In this document: piece by piece, positions 53,328 through 62,352 of the stretch
Layout of the letters: each line of letters opens with the position of its first letter
How positions within the stretch are numbered: position 1 is the stretch's first letter
Origin: Pedobacter cryoconitis
Lineage (GTDB): Bacteria; Bacteroidota; Bacteroidia; Sphingobacteriales; Sphingobacteriaceae
Direction of reading: 5' to 3'
DNA: 64,000 nt
NCBI RefSeq assembly: GCF_014200595.1
Contig: NZ_JACHCG010000001.1
Coordinates: 2,976,001 to 3,040,000, forward strand
The notes under the pieces: generated by a model
Told to the model about the DNA's origin: nothing
The model's database searches: none
The model's input: the letters and a program-made list of their open reading frames with translations, nothing else
Translations under genes and position numbers: made by a program

Positions 53328-54331
53328 CAGGATTTATTAGAAACTGCCGCACTTTGAAAACTAGCCATCTCATTCAGAAAGTTTACTGCACTTTTTAACA
53401 GCGGATAGGCTAATGCACAGCCAGTTCCCTCTCCTAAACGAAGGTGAAGACTTAATAAAGGTTTTGCACCCAGATAGGCTAATAATAAATGATGTCCTTT
53501 TTCCTCAGATTCATGACAGAAAACAGCATTCTTTTTTATACTTTGATCTATACGATAAGCACAAAGATAGGCTGCCGTTGCAATGAACCCATCCACCATG
53601 ATGATCATTTTTCTTTTTCCTGCGGCCAGTATAGCTCCCGTCATTTCCAATAACTCAAATCCACCAAAATGCGCCATCAATTTAAAAATATCATGGCCCC
53701 CTTTATAATTGGCAACCGCCTGTTCCAGTATCTGCTGTTTTTTAAGCAACTGTTCATCATTTAATCCTGTACCTCTGCCAATACAATCTGAAAGCGGCAA
53801 ATCACAAAGTAAACTCATCAGTACCGCAGCACTGGAAGTATTGCCAATTCCCATCTCTCCGAAACCGATCACATTACATCCTTTTGCAGCGATCTCTGCA
53901 ACTACAGCTTCCCCTTTTAATAAACAAAGTTCTGCCTGAAAGGTGGTCATTGCCGGGCCGCGTAAAAAGGAAGAAGTTCCTCTAGCAATTTTTCCGTCGC
54001 CCAGGGGTAATCCATCTTCAAAATCACAGTTCACTCCTGCATCAACAACCTGAAGCCGGATGTCATGCTGTTTACAAAAAACATTGATTGCAGCACCCCC
54101 ATTCAAAAAATTAAGCACCATTTGCCGGGTCACTTCCTGCGGAAAAGCGCTTACACCCTCTTTGGCAATTCCATGATCTGCTGCAAAAACAACCAGATGT
54201 GGTTTAATTAATTGTGGACTCGTTGTTCCTAATACTGTTCCTATTTGCAAAGCAAGATCTTCCAATACCCCCAAAGATCCCGGAGGCTTAGTCTTGTTAT
54301 CTATTAATATTTTTAAATCTTCAGTGATCAT
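53327..54331 (-). CDS. cobT: Nicotinate-nucleotide:dimethylbenzimidazole phosphoribosyltransferase
   Basis: 334 residues. Family motifs are DNKTKPPGSLGVLEDLA at the start, VFAADHGIAKEGVS, FGEMGIGNTSSAAVL (phosphate loop), CIGRGTGL and the catalytic Glu in RLGEGTGCALAYPLLK near residue 305. It activates the lower-ligand base (dimethylbenzimidazole or another base) to its alpha-ribotide. It is 70 bp downstream of cobU and overlaps cobS by one base. Confidence 0.94.
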   Translation of the reverse strand: MITEDLKILIDNKTKPPGSLGVLEDLALQIGTVLGTTSPQLIKPHLVVFAADHGIAKEGVSAFPQEVTRQMVLNFLNGGAAINVFCKQHDIRLQVVDAGVNCDFEDGLPLGDGKIARGTSSFLRGPAMTTFQAELCLLKGEAVVAEIAAKGCNVIGFGEMGIGNTSSAAVLMSLLCDLPLSDCIGRGTGLNDEQLLKKQQILEQAVANYKGGHDIFKLMAHFGGFELLEMTGAILAAGKRKMIIMVDGFIATAAYLCAYRIDQSIKKNAVFCHESEEKGHHLLLAYLGAKPLLSLHLRLGEGTGCALAYPLLKSAVNFLNEMASFQSAAVSNKS

Positions 54332-54401
54332 ATATTCTTATCAGATTGATAATTTCTGCCTTAAAAGCCATTTAAATTTAAAACGGTATTCAATATAACT
54401 A

Positions 54402-54908
54402 TTATTGCTTTAAAAACAACGGAAGTCCGGATACCATAAATATGGCCTGGTCAGCTTTTGCAGCTGCATATTGATTTGCCCAGCCCTGAAGGTCAGCAAA
54501 TTTACGTCCTACCGGAGTTTCCGCATGCAATCCCATACCCAGTTCATTAGAAATGATAAAGAAAGTACCAGGGATTTCAAGCAACTGATCAATTTCCTTT
54601 TTGAAATCGGCCAGAGAAAGATCAATATCGTTATTGTGATCCATAAAGAAATTAGTTAGCCATAACGTTACACAATCGATCACAACATGGCGTCCTTGCA
54701 AGGGTAAATGATGTAAATCGCGGTAAGCTTCGAAATTTGTCCATTCTGGTCCACGGTCATCCTGATGCCGCTTTACCCGTTCCTGAAAGTCATCGTCCCA
54801 TATTTTAGCGGTTGCCACATATACCGGATCGGAACAAAGTTCTTTCACGCGCTTTTGTGCATAAGCGCTTTTACCGCTTCTCACTCCTCCTGTAATAAAA
54901 ACCAGCAT
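54402..54908 (-). CDS. cobU: Adenosylcobinamide kinase / adenosylcobinamide-phosphate guanylyltransferase
   Basis: 168 residues. The P-loop is FITGGVRSGKSAYAQ (about residues 4-18). The guanylylated His lies in KRHQDDRGPEW (about residue 48), followed by VVIDCVTLWLTNFF. FFIISNELGMGLHAETPVGRKFADLQGWANQ is the C-terminal signature. It phosphorylates adenosylcobinamide and attaches GMP. It follows pduO with a 3-bp gap. The organism therefore uses the CobU/CobP-type route rather than an archaeal CobY. Confidence 0.93.
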   Translation of the reverse strand: MLVFITGGVRSGKSAYAQKRVKELCSDPVYVATAKIWDDDFQERVKRHQDDRGPEWTNFEAYRDLHHLPLQGRHVVIDCVTLWLTNFFMDHNNDIDLSLADFKKEIDQLLEIPGTFFIISNELGMGLHAETPVGRKFADLQGWANQYAAAKADQAIFMVSGLPLFLKQ

Positions 54909-54911
54909 AGA

Positions 54912-55505
54912 TTAAGGCTTTACGGCTGGGTCAGTATGCTTAAACCTTTTATAAAGAAACAGTTGCCATTTCTCTTCTGCTACACCTGCCTTATCCATTT
55001 CTGCCCGCGACAACGTGAAAAACAAATCAGACAAACGATTGATATAAGCAGGGATAGAGTCATCAACTTCATCTGTTTTAATCAGACTGACTAATCTTCT
55101 TTCGCCTCTTCGCATTTGTGTTCTGACCATATGGCAAAGTGCCGAAATCTCATTTCCTCCCGGCAGAATAAAATAATCTGAAGGATGTGTCATTGCATTT
55201 TCCAGTTCATCGATCCATGTTTCACAAAATACAGGCCCATCGGCAGGCATTGGGTTGGTATTGATTTTCGCTGCATCAGATGGGCGCGCCAGATGTGACA
55301 TCATATCCATCAGATCTTTCTGAATTTTGTGCAGGTTAGCTTGCCATTCATGTTCGGTACCGAGTTTCACCCGCAGCATACCTATGGTAGAATTTACTTC
55401 ATCGAGTGTTCCTACACATTCCACACGTACATCGTCTTTAGCTACCCGTTTCCCTCCAAAAAGCCCGGTGGTTCCCTTATCTCCTTTTTTAGTATATATC
55501 TTCAT
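54912..55505 (-). CDS. Corrinoid adenosyltransferase, PduO type
   Basis: 197 residues. The ATP-binding N-terminus is IYTKKGDKGTTGLFGGKRVAKDDVRVE, then VGTLDEVNSTIGML, and later MVRTQMRRGERRLVSL and the DLFFTLSR signature. It transfers the adenosyl group from ATP to cob(I)alamin or cob(I)inamide, making the active coenzyme form needed by CobU. It is the first gene of the nucleotide-loop unit. No cobalamin riboswitch is seen upstream, only an 8-bp inverted repeat (55523-55550). Confidence 0.92.
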   Translation of the reverse strand: MKIYTKKGDKGTTGLFGGKRVAKDDVRVECVGTLDEVNSTIGMLRVKLGTEHEWQANLHKIQKDLMDMMSHLARPSDAAKINTNPMPADGPVFCETWIDELENAMTHPSDYFILPGGNEISALCHMVRTQMRRGERRLVSLIKTDEVDDSIPAYINRLSDLFFTLSRAEMDKAGVAEEKWQLFLYKRFKHTDPAVKP

Positions 55506-55522
55506 GAATTTATTTTTAGTTG

Positions 55523-55550
55523 TCAGCCATCCTGGTAATTACATGGCTGA
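55523..55550. promoter_or_regulatory. 8-bp inverted repeat upstream of the adenosyltransferase gene
   Basis: TCAGCCAT at 55523-55530 and ATGGCTGA at 55543-55550 (exact complements, 12-bp spacer) lie 18 bp before the start at 55505. They could form an RNA hairpin near the ribosome site or bind a protein. No consensus promoter was found in the remainder of the 209-bp divergent gap. Confidence 0.35.
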
Positions 55551-55714
55551 TCAGCAGCACAATTTTAACAAATAAAATCCAGAAAGCATCCCAATATTCA
55601 TCTGGTCTACTTATAATAATAAAACTACTTTATTGAACTATTTATTCACAATAAAGATATTTATTACCTTATAAATACAAATCAAGCGTAGCTTACCTTA
55701 AATTATTAAGAATT

Positions 55715-56599
55715 ATGTCAGCGAGTACAAATAAATACATTGATCCATTATCAGATTTTGGATTCAAACATCTTTTTGGCGGTGAACCTAACAAAGAGAT
55801 CATGATTGCTTTTTTAAACGCTTTGTTTGAAGGAGAAAAACACATTACCGACATTGTTTACAACCCAACTGAGCTTGCCGGGGATGACAGGGAGCATAAA
55901 AAGGCATGCTTCGATTTATTGTGTACCGGAGACAAGGGCGAGCAGTTTATCGTGGAGATGCAGCGGGCAGCGCATAATAATTTTGAGGACCGTTGCATTT
56001 TTTACCTGAGCCGGCTGATTCATCAGCAAAAGCTAAAGCGTAACTGGGAAGTTAAACTGAAAGAAGTTTTCCTGGTTGGAATCCTGGATTTTAACATGAA
56101 AAATTGCCTGAGTAACCATTTTTTACAAAGTATTTCACTGGTCAATACAGGTACAGGTAAAATATTCCACAATGGACTGGGATTTAAGTTTTTGGAACTG
56201 CCTAAATTTGGAAAGAAAGAAGATGAACTGGAAACTGAGCTGGACAAATGGGTTTATATGCTTAAACACATGCACAGCCTGGATCAGGTTCCTAAGTATC
56301 TGGATAAACGTGTTTTTGAAAAAATATTTAATATCGCTGAAATGGACAAATTATCACCAGAACAACAATTTGTATACGACTCAATTTTACAGCGGGAAGA
56401 AGACGATCAGTACCGTCTTGGCTATGCAGAACAGAAAGGAAGAGAAGAAGGAATGGAAAAGGGCTTAGGACAAGGAAAGGAAGAAGGGAAACATGAAACT
56501 GCGCTGGCCATCGCCAGAAAAATGAAAGAAGAGAATTTTGAGCTGGCTAAAATTGCCGGGTTTACTGCGCTCTCCATTGAAGAAATAGAAAGCCTTTAA
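55715..56599 (+). CDS. Rpn-family recombination-promoting nuclease / PD-(D/E)XK transposase-like protein
   Basis: 294 residues. The N-terminus (YIDPLSDFGFKHLFGGEPNKEIMIAFLNAL) and the nuclease core (CFDLLCTGDKGEQFIVEMQR, with D, E and Q of the PD-(D/E)XK site near residues 70-85) are typical of the Rpn/YhgA-like family. The C-terminal end has the common EEGxExGxxQGxEEG heptad-like tail (about residues 240-262). Such genes are scattered, multi-copy and mobile-associated, and Rpn proteins promote RecA-independent recombination. It sits on the plus strand between two minus-strand B12 units, with its own terminator, so it looks like an insertion into the B12 region. Confidence 0.88.
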   Translation: MSASTNKYIDPLSDFGFKHLFGGEPNKEIMIAFLNALFEGEKHITDIVYNPTELAGDDREHKKACFDLLCTGDKGEQFIVEMQRAAHNNFEDRCIFYLSRLIHQQKLKRNWEVKLKEVFLVGILDFNMKNCLSNHFLQSISLVNTGTGKIFHNGLGFKFLELPKFGKKEDELETELDKWVYMLKHMHSLDQVPKYLDKRVFEKIFNIAEMDKLSPEQQFVYDSILQREEDDQYRLGYAEQKGREEGMEKGLGQGKEEGKHETALAIARKMKEENFELAKIAGFTALSIEEIESL

Positions 56600-56603
56600 A
56601 ATG

Positions 56604-56638
56604 CAAAAGGATACTATGACCACCATAGTATCCTTTTG
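56604..56638. terminator. Bidirectional terminator between rpn and btuB
   Basis: A perfect 15-bp stem (CAAAAGGATACTATG with its complement, arms 56604-56618 and 56624-56638) and a 5-nt loop. It is positioned for both converging genes. Confidence 0.8.
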
Positions 56639-56652
56639 ATCAGAAAACTGTT

Positions 56653-58839
56653 TTAGAAACTGATATTATATCTTAGAGAGAAGTTCCTTCCTGCAAGATT
56701 AAATCCACGCTTTTCATAATAGTTTTCATCTGTAATGTTATTTACCAGAAATGTAACCGTATGTCTTTTTTTATAGGTATAACTGGCTGCAAAATCTGCT
56801 GTCATAAATTCCGGATAAACAATTTCAGGAAACTTAGGGTCATTAAAATCAGTATCCTTACGTTTACCAACATATCTGCCGCTCAGCCTTAAATCAAGTC
56901 CTTTCAGGTTGTTGAATTCAAAACCATAACTTGAAGTGAAGTTAGGTACGTTATAAATATCCTTAGTTGATTCTGTACCATTAGCTAAAATAGTAACCTC
57001 TTTGGCCTTAGCTGATTTAGTCGCGTTACCAAAAACTTTTAAAGAATAATCTTTTGCAGCCAATGTTCCGAAATCCCATGCAACCTCTGCCTCAAAACCA
57101 TTGATATTTGCTTTATTTGCATTGATATAGGTCATGCGGCTACTAATTGGAAAACCACTTGGCGTAGTTTCTGTTGGTACCGGCACTGTCGTTTGTGTCG
57201 TGATCCTATCCTTAACATAGGTATTATAATAAGTGAAATCAGCAGTCAGTCCCCATTCAGATTTATTGAATCTCAAACCTGCATCCCATGAAATACTATT
57301 CTCATTTTTCAGGTTAGCATTTCCCTGGATCACACTCGCTTTACCAGCATTAATTTTTTCAGAATAGCCCGCTACATTATAAGCCTCCGGCGTTACAAAT
57401 GCACGGCCTGTAGTAGCATGTACAGTAAACAGCTTATTCAGCGAATATTGAGCAGCTAAACTTGGACTAAAGAAAGGATTTGTCTTTTTACCACCAGCAT
57501 AAGTGGTTAATAAAGGTGTTTGTTTCACATCATAAGTAATCAGATCTAAACGTACACCCGGATTAATGACTAATTTATTGTCCAGAAAGTTTAGTTGTCC
57601 CTGAATATAAGCCGCACCAGAAGAAAGACTGTAGTTTGGAGAATATGGAGCAGATTCAGAACCGTTTGGATTAAAAGATTGCGAACTCGTTGAAGCATTA
57701 CTATAATCCAGACCAAAAACTACGGAATGATTTCCTAACTGGTAAGCATCTTTTGCCTGTATACCCTTCCAGCTGGTTGTGCTTTTATAAGAAGCATAAG
57801 GTGCCACAAGTCCATTTACAGTCAGTAAAGTATTGTTCAGATTATTCTCCTGCGAAGTATATCCTTTCAAAGTTAAATGATGCTGATCGATATTACCGGA
57901 AAGCGTCGCCTCCTCATTATGACGTTCAATATCTTTTGTACTCGGTTGTCCGTTTCCAAATTGTATATCACTCGGAGATTCTACATTTTTCGCTACAAAG
58001 CGTTCTCCGCGAACATCAAGTCTCCAGTTGGCATCAAACTGATAACCTAATCTCAAACTTCCTGTATTATAGTTCAATTTGGTATAATCCCTTCTTAAGC
58101 CATCAGAACGTTTATCATCCATTTCAACGGGCCCGGTAGTATAATTATAAAGTGCAGAATTGGCACCAAGCATCTTTCTGAATAAATTGCCATTCCCTAA
58201 TTTCATATTTTTAGCTCTGTCATAATTCAGGAAAGACAAGTCGAAGTCCAGTTTCTTACTGATATTTCCACCAGCTGATGCACCAAGTTTAGTGGTTTCA
58301 TAAGATCCGTATTCGGCAAAAACATTCCCATGAATATCTCCGGAAGATTTTTTTGTAATGATATTTACAACCCCACCCATAGCGGACGAACCATATAAGG
58401 CTGAAGCAGGGCCTTTAAGTACTTCAATACGTTCAATATCAGAAGGATTGATCGTCGCAATACTTACCGTACCAGCGGGACGACCATCAACCAATAGCAA
58501 TGAACGCTGATTTAAACCACTTGTTTGTGGCCTGAATCCACGAATACCAATTCCAGAAGATAAACCCGGATATTGTACAATACTGATGGAAGAATTCTTT
58601 TTCAACAGATCAGTTACTTCCTGCGAAGAAGTCATGTCTATGACTGCTTTATTGATCACTGTCATACTTTGTGGTACATGACGTCTTTTGATCTCAGTCC
58701 TTGAAGAAGTGACAACCACTTCATCAAGTGCATTGGTTTTGATGGAATCAGCTTTCTTTTCCTGCGCTAATGCAGAACTGCTGAGTAAAACCGTGCCTAT
58801 GAGCAGGTTTTTAAATGATAAAGGTAAATTTGTATTCAT
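56653..58839 (-). CDS. btuB: TonB-dependent receptor for corrinoids (BtuB-like)
   Basis: 728 residues with a signal peptide ending near ALAQ. The TonB box region is DEVVVTSSRTE, the plug domain follows (about residues 45-170: VPQSMTVINKAVIDM, GIGIRGFRPQTSGLNQRSLLLVDGRPAG, IERIEVLKGPASALYGSSAMGGVVNIITKK), and a 22-strand barrel ends in FSLRYNISF. It takes up cobalamin or cobinamide across the outer membrane. The substrate call rests on its place at the end of the riboswitch-led operon with btuF-btuC-btuD (gap 50 bp). The sequence alone would only say TonB-dependent receptor. Confidence 0.85.
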   Translation of the reverse strand: MNTNLPLSFKNLLIGTVLLSSSALAQEKKADSIKTNALDEVVVTSSRTEIKRRHVPQSMTVINKAVIDMTSSQEVTDLLKKNSSISIVQYPGLSSGIGIRGFRPQTSGLNQRSLLLVDGRPAGTVSIATINPSDIERIEVLKGPASALYGSSAMGGVVNIITKKSSGDIHGNVFAEYGSYETTKLGASAGGNISKKLDFDLSFLNYDRAKNMKLGNGNLFRKMLGANSALYNYTTGPVEMDDKRSDGLRRDYTKLNYNTGSLRLGYQFDANWRLDVRGERFVAKNVESPSDIQFGNGQPSTKDIERHNEEATLSGNIDQHHLTLKGYTSQENNLNNTLLTVNGLVAPYASYKSTTSWKGIQAKDAYQLGNHSVVFGLDYSNASTSSQSFNPNGSESAPYSPNYSLSSGAAYIQGQLNFLDNKLVINPGVRLDLITYDVKQTPLLTTYAGGKKTNPFFSPSLAAQYSLNKLFTVHATTGRAFVTPEAYNVAGYSEKINAGKASVIQGNANLKNENSISWDAGLRFNKSEWGLTADFTYYNTYVKDRITTQTTVPVPTETTPSGFPISSRMTYINANKANINGFEAEVAWDFGTLAAKDYSLKVFGNATKSAKAKEVTILANGTESTKDIYNVPNFTSSYGFEFNNLKGLDLRLSGRYVGKRKDTDFNDPKFPEIVYPEFMTADFAASYTYKKRHTVTFLVNNITDENYYEKRGFNLAGRNFSLRYNISF

Positions 58840-58889
58840 ATAATTAGTATTGGTGTGTAGTAGTGGTAATCGAATGAAGGATCGGAATA

Positions 58890-59900
58890 TTACAGCGTAA
58901 GGAGAAACCCACGCAATGAAGTATAAGTAGCGGATTTATTATTTTTTTCTACAGTCCAGAGTGCATCCGCTCCTTCTCCGCTAACGGTAACCTTCAATGC
59001 CTGATGATCTTCTGCTGAGGATATACTAAAGCCATTTCTGACCAAAGCTTTTTTAGTCCAGAAAGCAGCAACGCCCTCCCCTTTTACATTGACATAACGT
59101 TTTCCTGCCTGATGAATATTAAAGGTGCCACTTGCTGCATCAAAGGCAATTCCGTCTTTATCAAAAGCATGCTGGAAAGCTCCGTTTAAGACCAGTTCTT
59201 CCGGTAATCCGGCATCAAGCTGTCCGCCATTGCTCATCAGCCAGATCTGGTCAGCGACTTGCAGTGCCAAATCAAGCTCATGTGTAGAGAGTAAAATCGC
59301 TTTATTAGTTTCTTTGGCTAATTGGTGCAACAAGCGCATCAGTTGTATCCGGCTGGGTAAATCAAGGTGAGCGGTAGGCTCATCCAGGATAATCAGCGGG
59401 GTATCTTGTGCTATTGCCCTGGCTAACATTACTTTCTGACATTCTCCATCACTCAGGCTGTCCATTTTTCTGCCGACAAAAGCTCCGGTATCTGTAGCTT
59501 TGATTGCTTGTCCGATAAGCTGCTTATCTTGTTCGGTGAGTATGCCCAACCATCCTGAATATGGATAACGGCCCAGTGAAATGAGCGAATAAACATCCAG
59601 GTTGCCTGCTCTGACATTATCAGTGAGTACCAGGCTTATTTTTTTCGCCACTTGTGCTGGTTTCAGCTGGTGAAGTGCTGCACCGTCCAGTGTAATTTTA
59701 CCTTTCAGCGGATGTTGTAATCCGGATATAGTTCTGAGCAGCGTAGATTTACCACAGCCATTCGGGCCTAACAGGCAAACCAGCTGCCCGGCATGGAGTT
59801 CTAAATCTAAATCACCTGCAATAACTTTCGTTTTCCCTTTTCCTGCCTGGTAACCTATAGTTAATCCTGAGGTATATAATAAGGTAGTTTGCGCTTCCAT
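58890..59900 (-). CDS. btuD: Corrinoid ABC transporter ATP-binding protein with C-terminal extension
   Basis: 336 residues, about 80 longer than BtuD of E. coli (249). Walker A is LLGPNGCGKSTLLR (about residue 38), the signature is LSDGECQKVMLARA (D instead of the usual G at the second position of LSGGE), Walker B is PLIILDEPTAHLDLP, and the H-loop is LLSTHELD. After about residue 255 an extra domain begins (GKRYVNVKGEGVAAFWTKKALVRNG, ending LRGFLLTL). The partner permease overlaps by one base. The extension is not found in classical BtuD and its role is unknown. Confidence 0.9.
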   Translation of the reverse strand: MEAQTTLLYTSGLTIGYQAGKGKTKVIAGDLDLELHAGQLVCLLGPNGCGKSTLLRTISGLQHPLKGKITLDGAALHQLKPAQVAKKISLVLTDNVRAGNLDVYSLISLGRYPYSGWLGILTEQDKQLIGQAIKATDTGAFVGRKMDSLSDGECQKVMLARAIAQDTPLIILDEPTAHLDLPSRIQLMRLLHQLAKETNKAILLSTHELDLALQVADQIWLMSNGGQLDAGLPEELVLNGAFQHAFDKDGIAFDAASGTFNIHQAGKRYVNVKGEGVAAFWTKKALVRNGFSISSAEDHQALKVTVSGEGADALWTVEKNNKSATYTSLRGFLLTL

Positions 59901-60928
59901 TAGAATCCTCTTAATTTAGTGGGCCCTGCAATAATCCAGATCACAACGGGTGAACCTACCAGTGCAGTGATCACATTAATAGGCAAAACAGTCTGGCTTC
60001 CTGGCAATTGGGCAACGATATCACAAATCAGCATCAACACAGTTCCGATCAAACAACAAGCAGGAATTAAAATACGGTGGTTTGAAGTATTGAACAAAGC
60101 CCTTGCTAAGTGTGGCACCGCTATTCCGATAAAACCGATCGGGCCGCAAAAGGCGGTAATCCCTCCGGCTAAAATACTTGTACTGCCAATAATCAGAATC
60201 CGTGCACGCTTTACCGTTAATCCCATGCTTCTGGCATAATTATCACCTAACAGTAAAGCGTCCAGCAATTTAGAAGACAAGAATGAAATTAATAAGCCTG
60301 CAAAAACAACGATCGCCAAAATCAGCAGCTGCCCGCCAGTTACCCCGCCCAAAGAACCAAAAGTCCAGAGCAGGTAGTCTTTAATCAGTTCGGGTGAACT
60401 AAAGTACTGCCAGATACTAATTACTGAAAGTGTGATGTTCCCAATCATCACACCAACGATCAATACAATCACATTATCCTTTAAAGAGGAAGAAATGGAG
60501 ACGATTAAAATCATAATCAGTGCTGCTCCCAGCGAAGAAGCCACAATAATCAGCCAGCTTCCCGAAATACCCAATTCTTTAATGGTGTATAAACTCGTGA
60601 TACTACCGGCTGAAAGCATCACAAGTGCCACGCCTAAACTTGCACCTGCGGTTATCCCTAAAACTGAAGGCCCTGCAAGCGGGTTACGGAAAAGTGTTTG
60701 CATTTGTAAACCACTTACTGATAATCCGCAGCCCACAATAATAGCCGTCAGGGCTTTAGGTAACCTGATTTTTTCAATAATATAAACCCAGGTATCATTT
60801 CCTGCGTCCGGTGTAAATAAGACCTTAATTACATCTTTCAAAGGAATGTGGACGGAACCAAGGGCTACATCAAGCAGAAATGCCACCACTAAAATGGAGA
60901 GCAATACTAAAACTTTTATTTTGTTCAA
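59900..60928 (-). CDS. btuC: Corrinoid ABC transporter permease (FecCD family)
   Basis: 342 residues with about ten transmembrane helices. Family segments are LPKALTAIIVGCGLSVSGLQMQTLFRNPLAGPSVLGITAGASLGVA (read as RNPLAxP and GITxGA marks), LLLGDNYARSMGL, and CGPIGFIGIAVPHLAR (the EAA-like coupling loop). It forms the inner-membrane channel with two BtuD copies. It is downstream of btuF by 12 bp and overlaps btuD by one base. Relatives import iron-siderophores, but the riboswitch and neighbours favour B12. Confidence 0.92.
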   Translation of the reverse strand: MNKIKVLVLLSILVVAFLLDVALGSVHIPLKDVIKVLFTPDAGNDTWVYIIEKIRLPKALTAIIVGCGLSVSGLQMQTLFRNPLAGPSVLGITAGASLGVALVMLSAGSITSLYTIKELGISGSWLIIVASSLGAALIMILIVSISSSLKDNVIVLIVGVMIGNITLSVISIWQYFSSPELIKDYLLWTFGSLGGVTGGQLLILAIVVFAGLLISFLSSKLLDALLLGDNYARSMGLTVKRARILIIGSTSILAGGITAFCGPIGFIGIAVPHLARALFNTSNHRILIPACCLIGTVLMLICDIVAQLPGSQTVLPINVITALVGSPVVIWIIAGPTKLRGF

Positions 60929-60940
60929 TTTCTTAAAGAA

Positions 60941-62110
60941 TTAATTCAATTGCTTGTAATAAACGAGCTGGTGATCCGGTAGTAGTTCGGGATGAAAGAT
61001 CTTGATTAAATCGCCTAAGATAAGCTGTGGATTAACAGCGCCTGATTCCCAATAATCATTGGAACCAATATCATTTACCTTTTTATTAAAGTTAAAAATA
61101 TGATTTTCTTTGAATGGTTTGAAATCAACGTAACGGCTATCTATGGCCTTAATATCATTTTTACTATCTACTGTTCCCACGTTCAGCCAAAAATCTGCCT
61201 GAAGCGCAACCGGGGCAACAGTTTCAAAATTAAGCGGCAAACTACCTTTTCCATGGACATCTGCCCATTTATAGTTGGTACCGGCATCTTTCAGAAATTG
61301 AACCATGTAGCTGTCGCCATCCGGTACATACCATGTTCCTTTATAAGGCATACCACAAACAAGCGTAGGTTTAGTTACTGCCTTTTTCCCTATAGCTGCC
61401 AGGCGGTTATATTCTTTCTCTACTGCATCAAATTTAGTATTGACAAACTCTTCTTTGTCCATCAGTGCAGCCATTAATTTAACCCATTCTGCACGGCCAA
61501 GCGGTGTGGTTTCCAACCATTCAGAATTGAGCATCACAGGTACGCCTGCTCCGGTTAATGTTTCATATTTGCTGAATTTAGCGTCCGGACTCCCCATGAC
61601 CATTACCAGGCCTGGTTTCATGCTGATCAGCATTTCATCATTCATGGTTCCGTCTATCCCAACTTCTTTCACTTTACCCGCTGCTATATTTTTTCTAACA
61701 GTTGCTGAGCTTACATATTTCAAACTTCCCAAACCTGTGATCGCATTTCCTGCACCTGCAAAATCAGCCAATGCGATATGCATAGATGACATGGCAATCA
61801 AACTTTGAACTGGAATTTGTATCAGCTGTGCTTTTTTATAACCTTCGGGAGCCTTTGCCCCTTTTGCTAACAATACATATTGAACGGTGTCCGCATGCGC
61901 GCCCATACCAGAATAAATACTGACTAACTTATAGTTATCATAATAATCGATATTAAAGCCTTTGGCGTATTTAATTTCTGCACTTCCGGTTTTTGCGGAA
62001 GTATGCTTCTGACCAGACTGATTCTGCTTGCAGGAAGTAATCAGCAACAGAGAAACTAGCAGACAGGGGAATATCCCTCTGAATGAACGAGAATTTATTT
62101 TTTTCATCAT
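60941..62110 (-). CDS. btuF: Corrinoid ABC transporter substrate-binding lipoprotein
   Basis: 389 residues from the ATG at 62110. A start at 62137 is possible but precedes the signal sequence. The lipobox is LLITSC (about residue 27). The two-lobe TroA/BtuF fold is visible: SLIAMSSMHIALADFAGAGNAITGL, VKEVGIDGTMNDEMLISMKPGLVMVMG, NSEWLETTPLGRAEWVKLMAALM. The second lobe includes TLVCGMPYKGTWYVPDGDSYMVQFLKDAG. It delivers corrinoid to BtuCD from the periplasm. It is the first coding gene after the cobalamin riboswitch, which is direct support for a B12 role. Confidence 0.9.
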   Translation of the reverse strand: MMKKINSRSFRGIFPCLLVSLLLITSCKQNQSGQKHTSAKTGSAEIKYAKGFNIDYYDNYKLVSIYSGMGAHADTVQYVLLAKGAKAPEGYKKAQLIQIPVQSLIAMSSMHIALADFAGAGNAITGLGSLKYVSSATVRKNIAAGKVKEVGIDGTMNDEMLISMKPGLVMVMGSPDAKFSKYETLTGAGVPVMLNSEWLETTPLGRAEWVKLMAALMDKEEFVNTKFDAVEKEYNRLAAIGKKAVTKPTLVCGMPYKGTWYVPDGDSYMVQFLKDAGTNYKWADVHGKGSLPLNFETVAPVALQADFWLNVGTVDSKNDIKAIDSRYVDFKPFKENHIFNFNKKVNDIGSNDYWESGAVNPQLILGDLIKIFHPELLPDHQLVYYKQLN

Positions 62111-62151
62111 AAAGTTTAGCCTTTCTTCCGAAAGCATTTAATAACTATTCA

Positions 62152-62341
62152 TAAGGCAGGTCTTCTGACTTCCTCAAACTTGCTCCCTTCCCTTCTTTAC
62201 GAAAGTGGTTTTTACAGCAGTTCAATAACGAGGTTTACAGCAGCGGAGACTGTTCCGGATTTGCGCCGGGATTCCCTTAAAGCATTTTACAGGCAGCTGT
62301 TCAAATTACTAAACAACTGTTTGAATAAACATGCAGCCTTA
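62152..62341 (-). ncRNA. Cobalamin (B12) riboswitch
   Basis: On the minus strand the leader carries the classic B12 box GAAGTCAGAAGACCTGCC (plus-strand 62155-62172), the internal GGGAAGGGAGCAAG segment, and the upstream conserved core AAGGGAATCCCGGCGCAAATC with CAGTCTCCGCTGCTGTAA. The ends pair as P1 (TAAGGC with GCCTTA, 62152-62157 and 62336-62341). It should switch off btuF-btuC-btuD-btuB when adenosylcobalamin is abundant. It lies 11 bp after the stop of the ATPase gene and 41 bp before the btuF start. It therefore separates the import genes from the upstream cbiB unit. Confidence 0.95.
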
Positions 62342-62352
62342 AGAGTGCAAAC

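Noticed and set aside
55506..55714. Second cobalamin riboswitch before the adenosyltransferase gene
   Set aside because: Neither the B12 box nor the conserved core can be found on either strand in this gap.
55715..56599. Insertion sequence with inverted ends around the rpn gene
   Set aside because: No terminal inverted repeats or target duplications were found; the hairpin at 56604-56638 is a terminator between converging genes.
57690..58139. 149-codon plus-strand ORF
   Set aside because: Lies fully antisense to the well supported btuB reading frame and has no recognisable domain.
61100..61808. Two plus-strand ORFs opposite btuF
   Set aside because: Both are shadows of the btuF coding region and carry no family motif.
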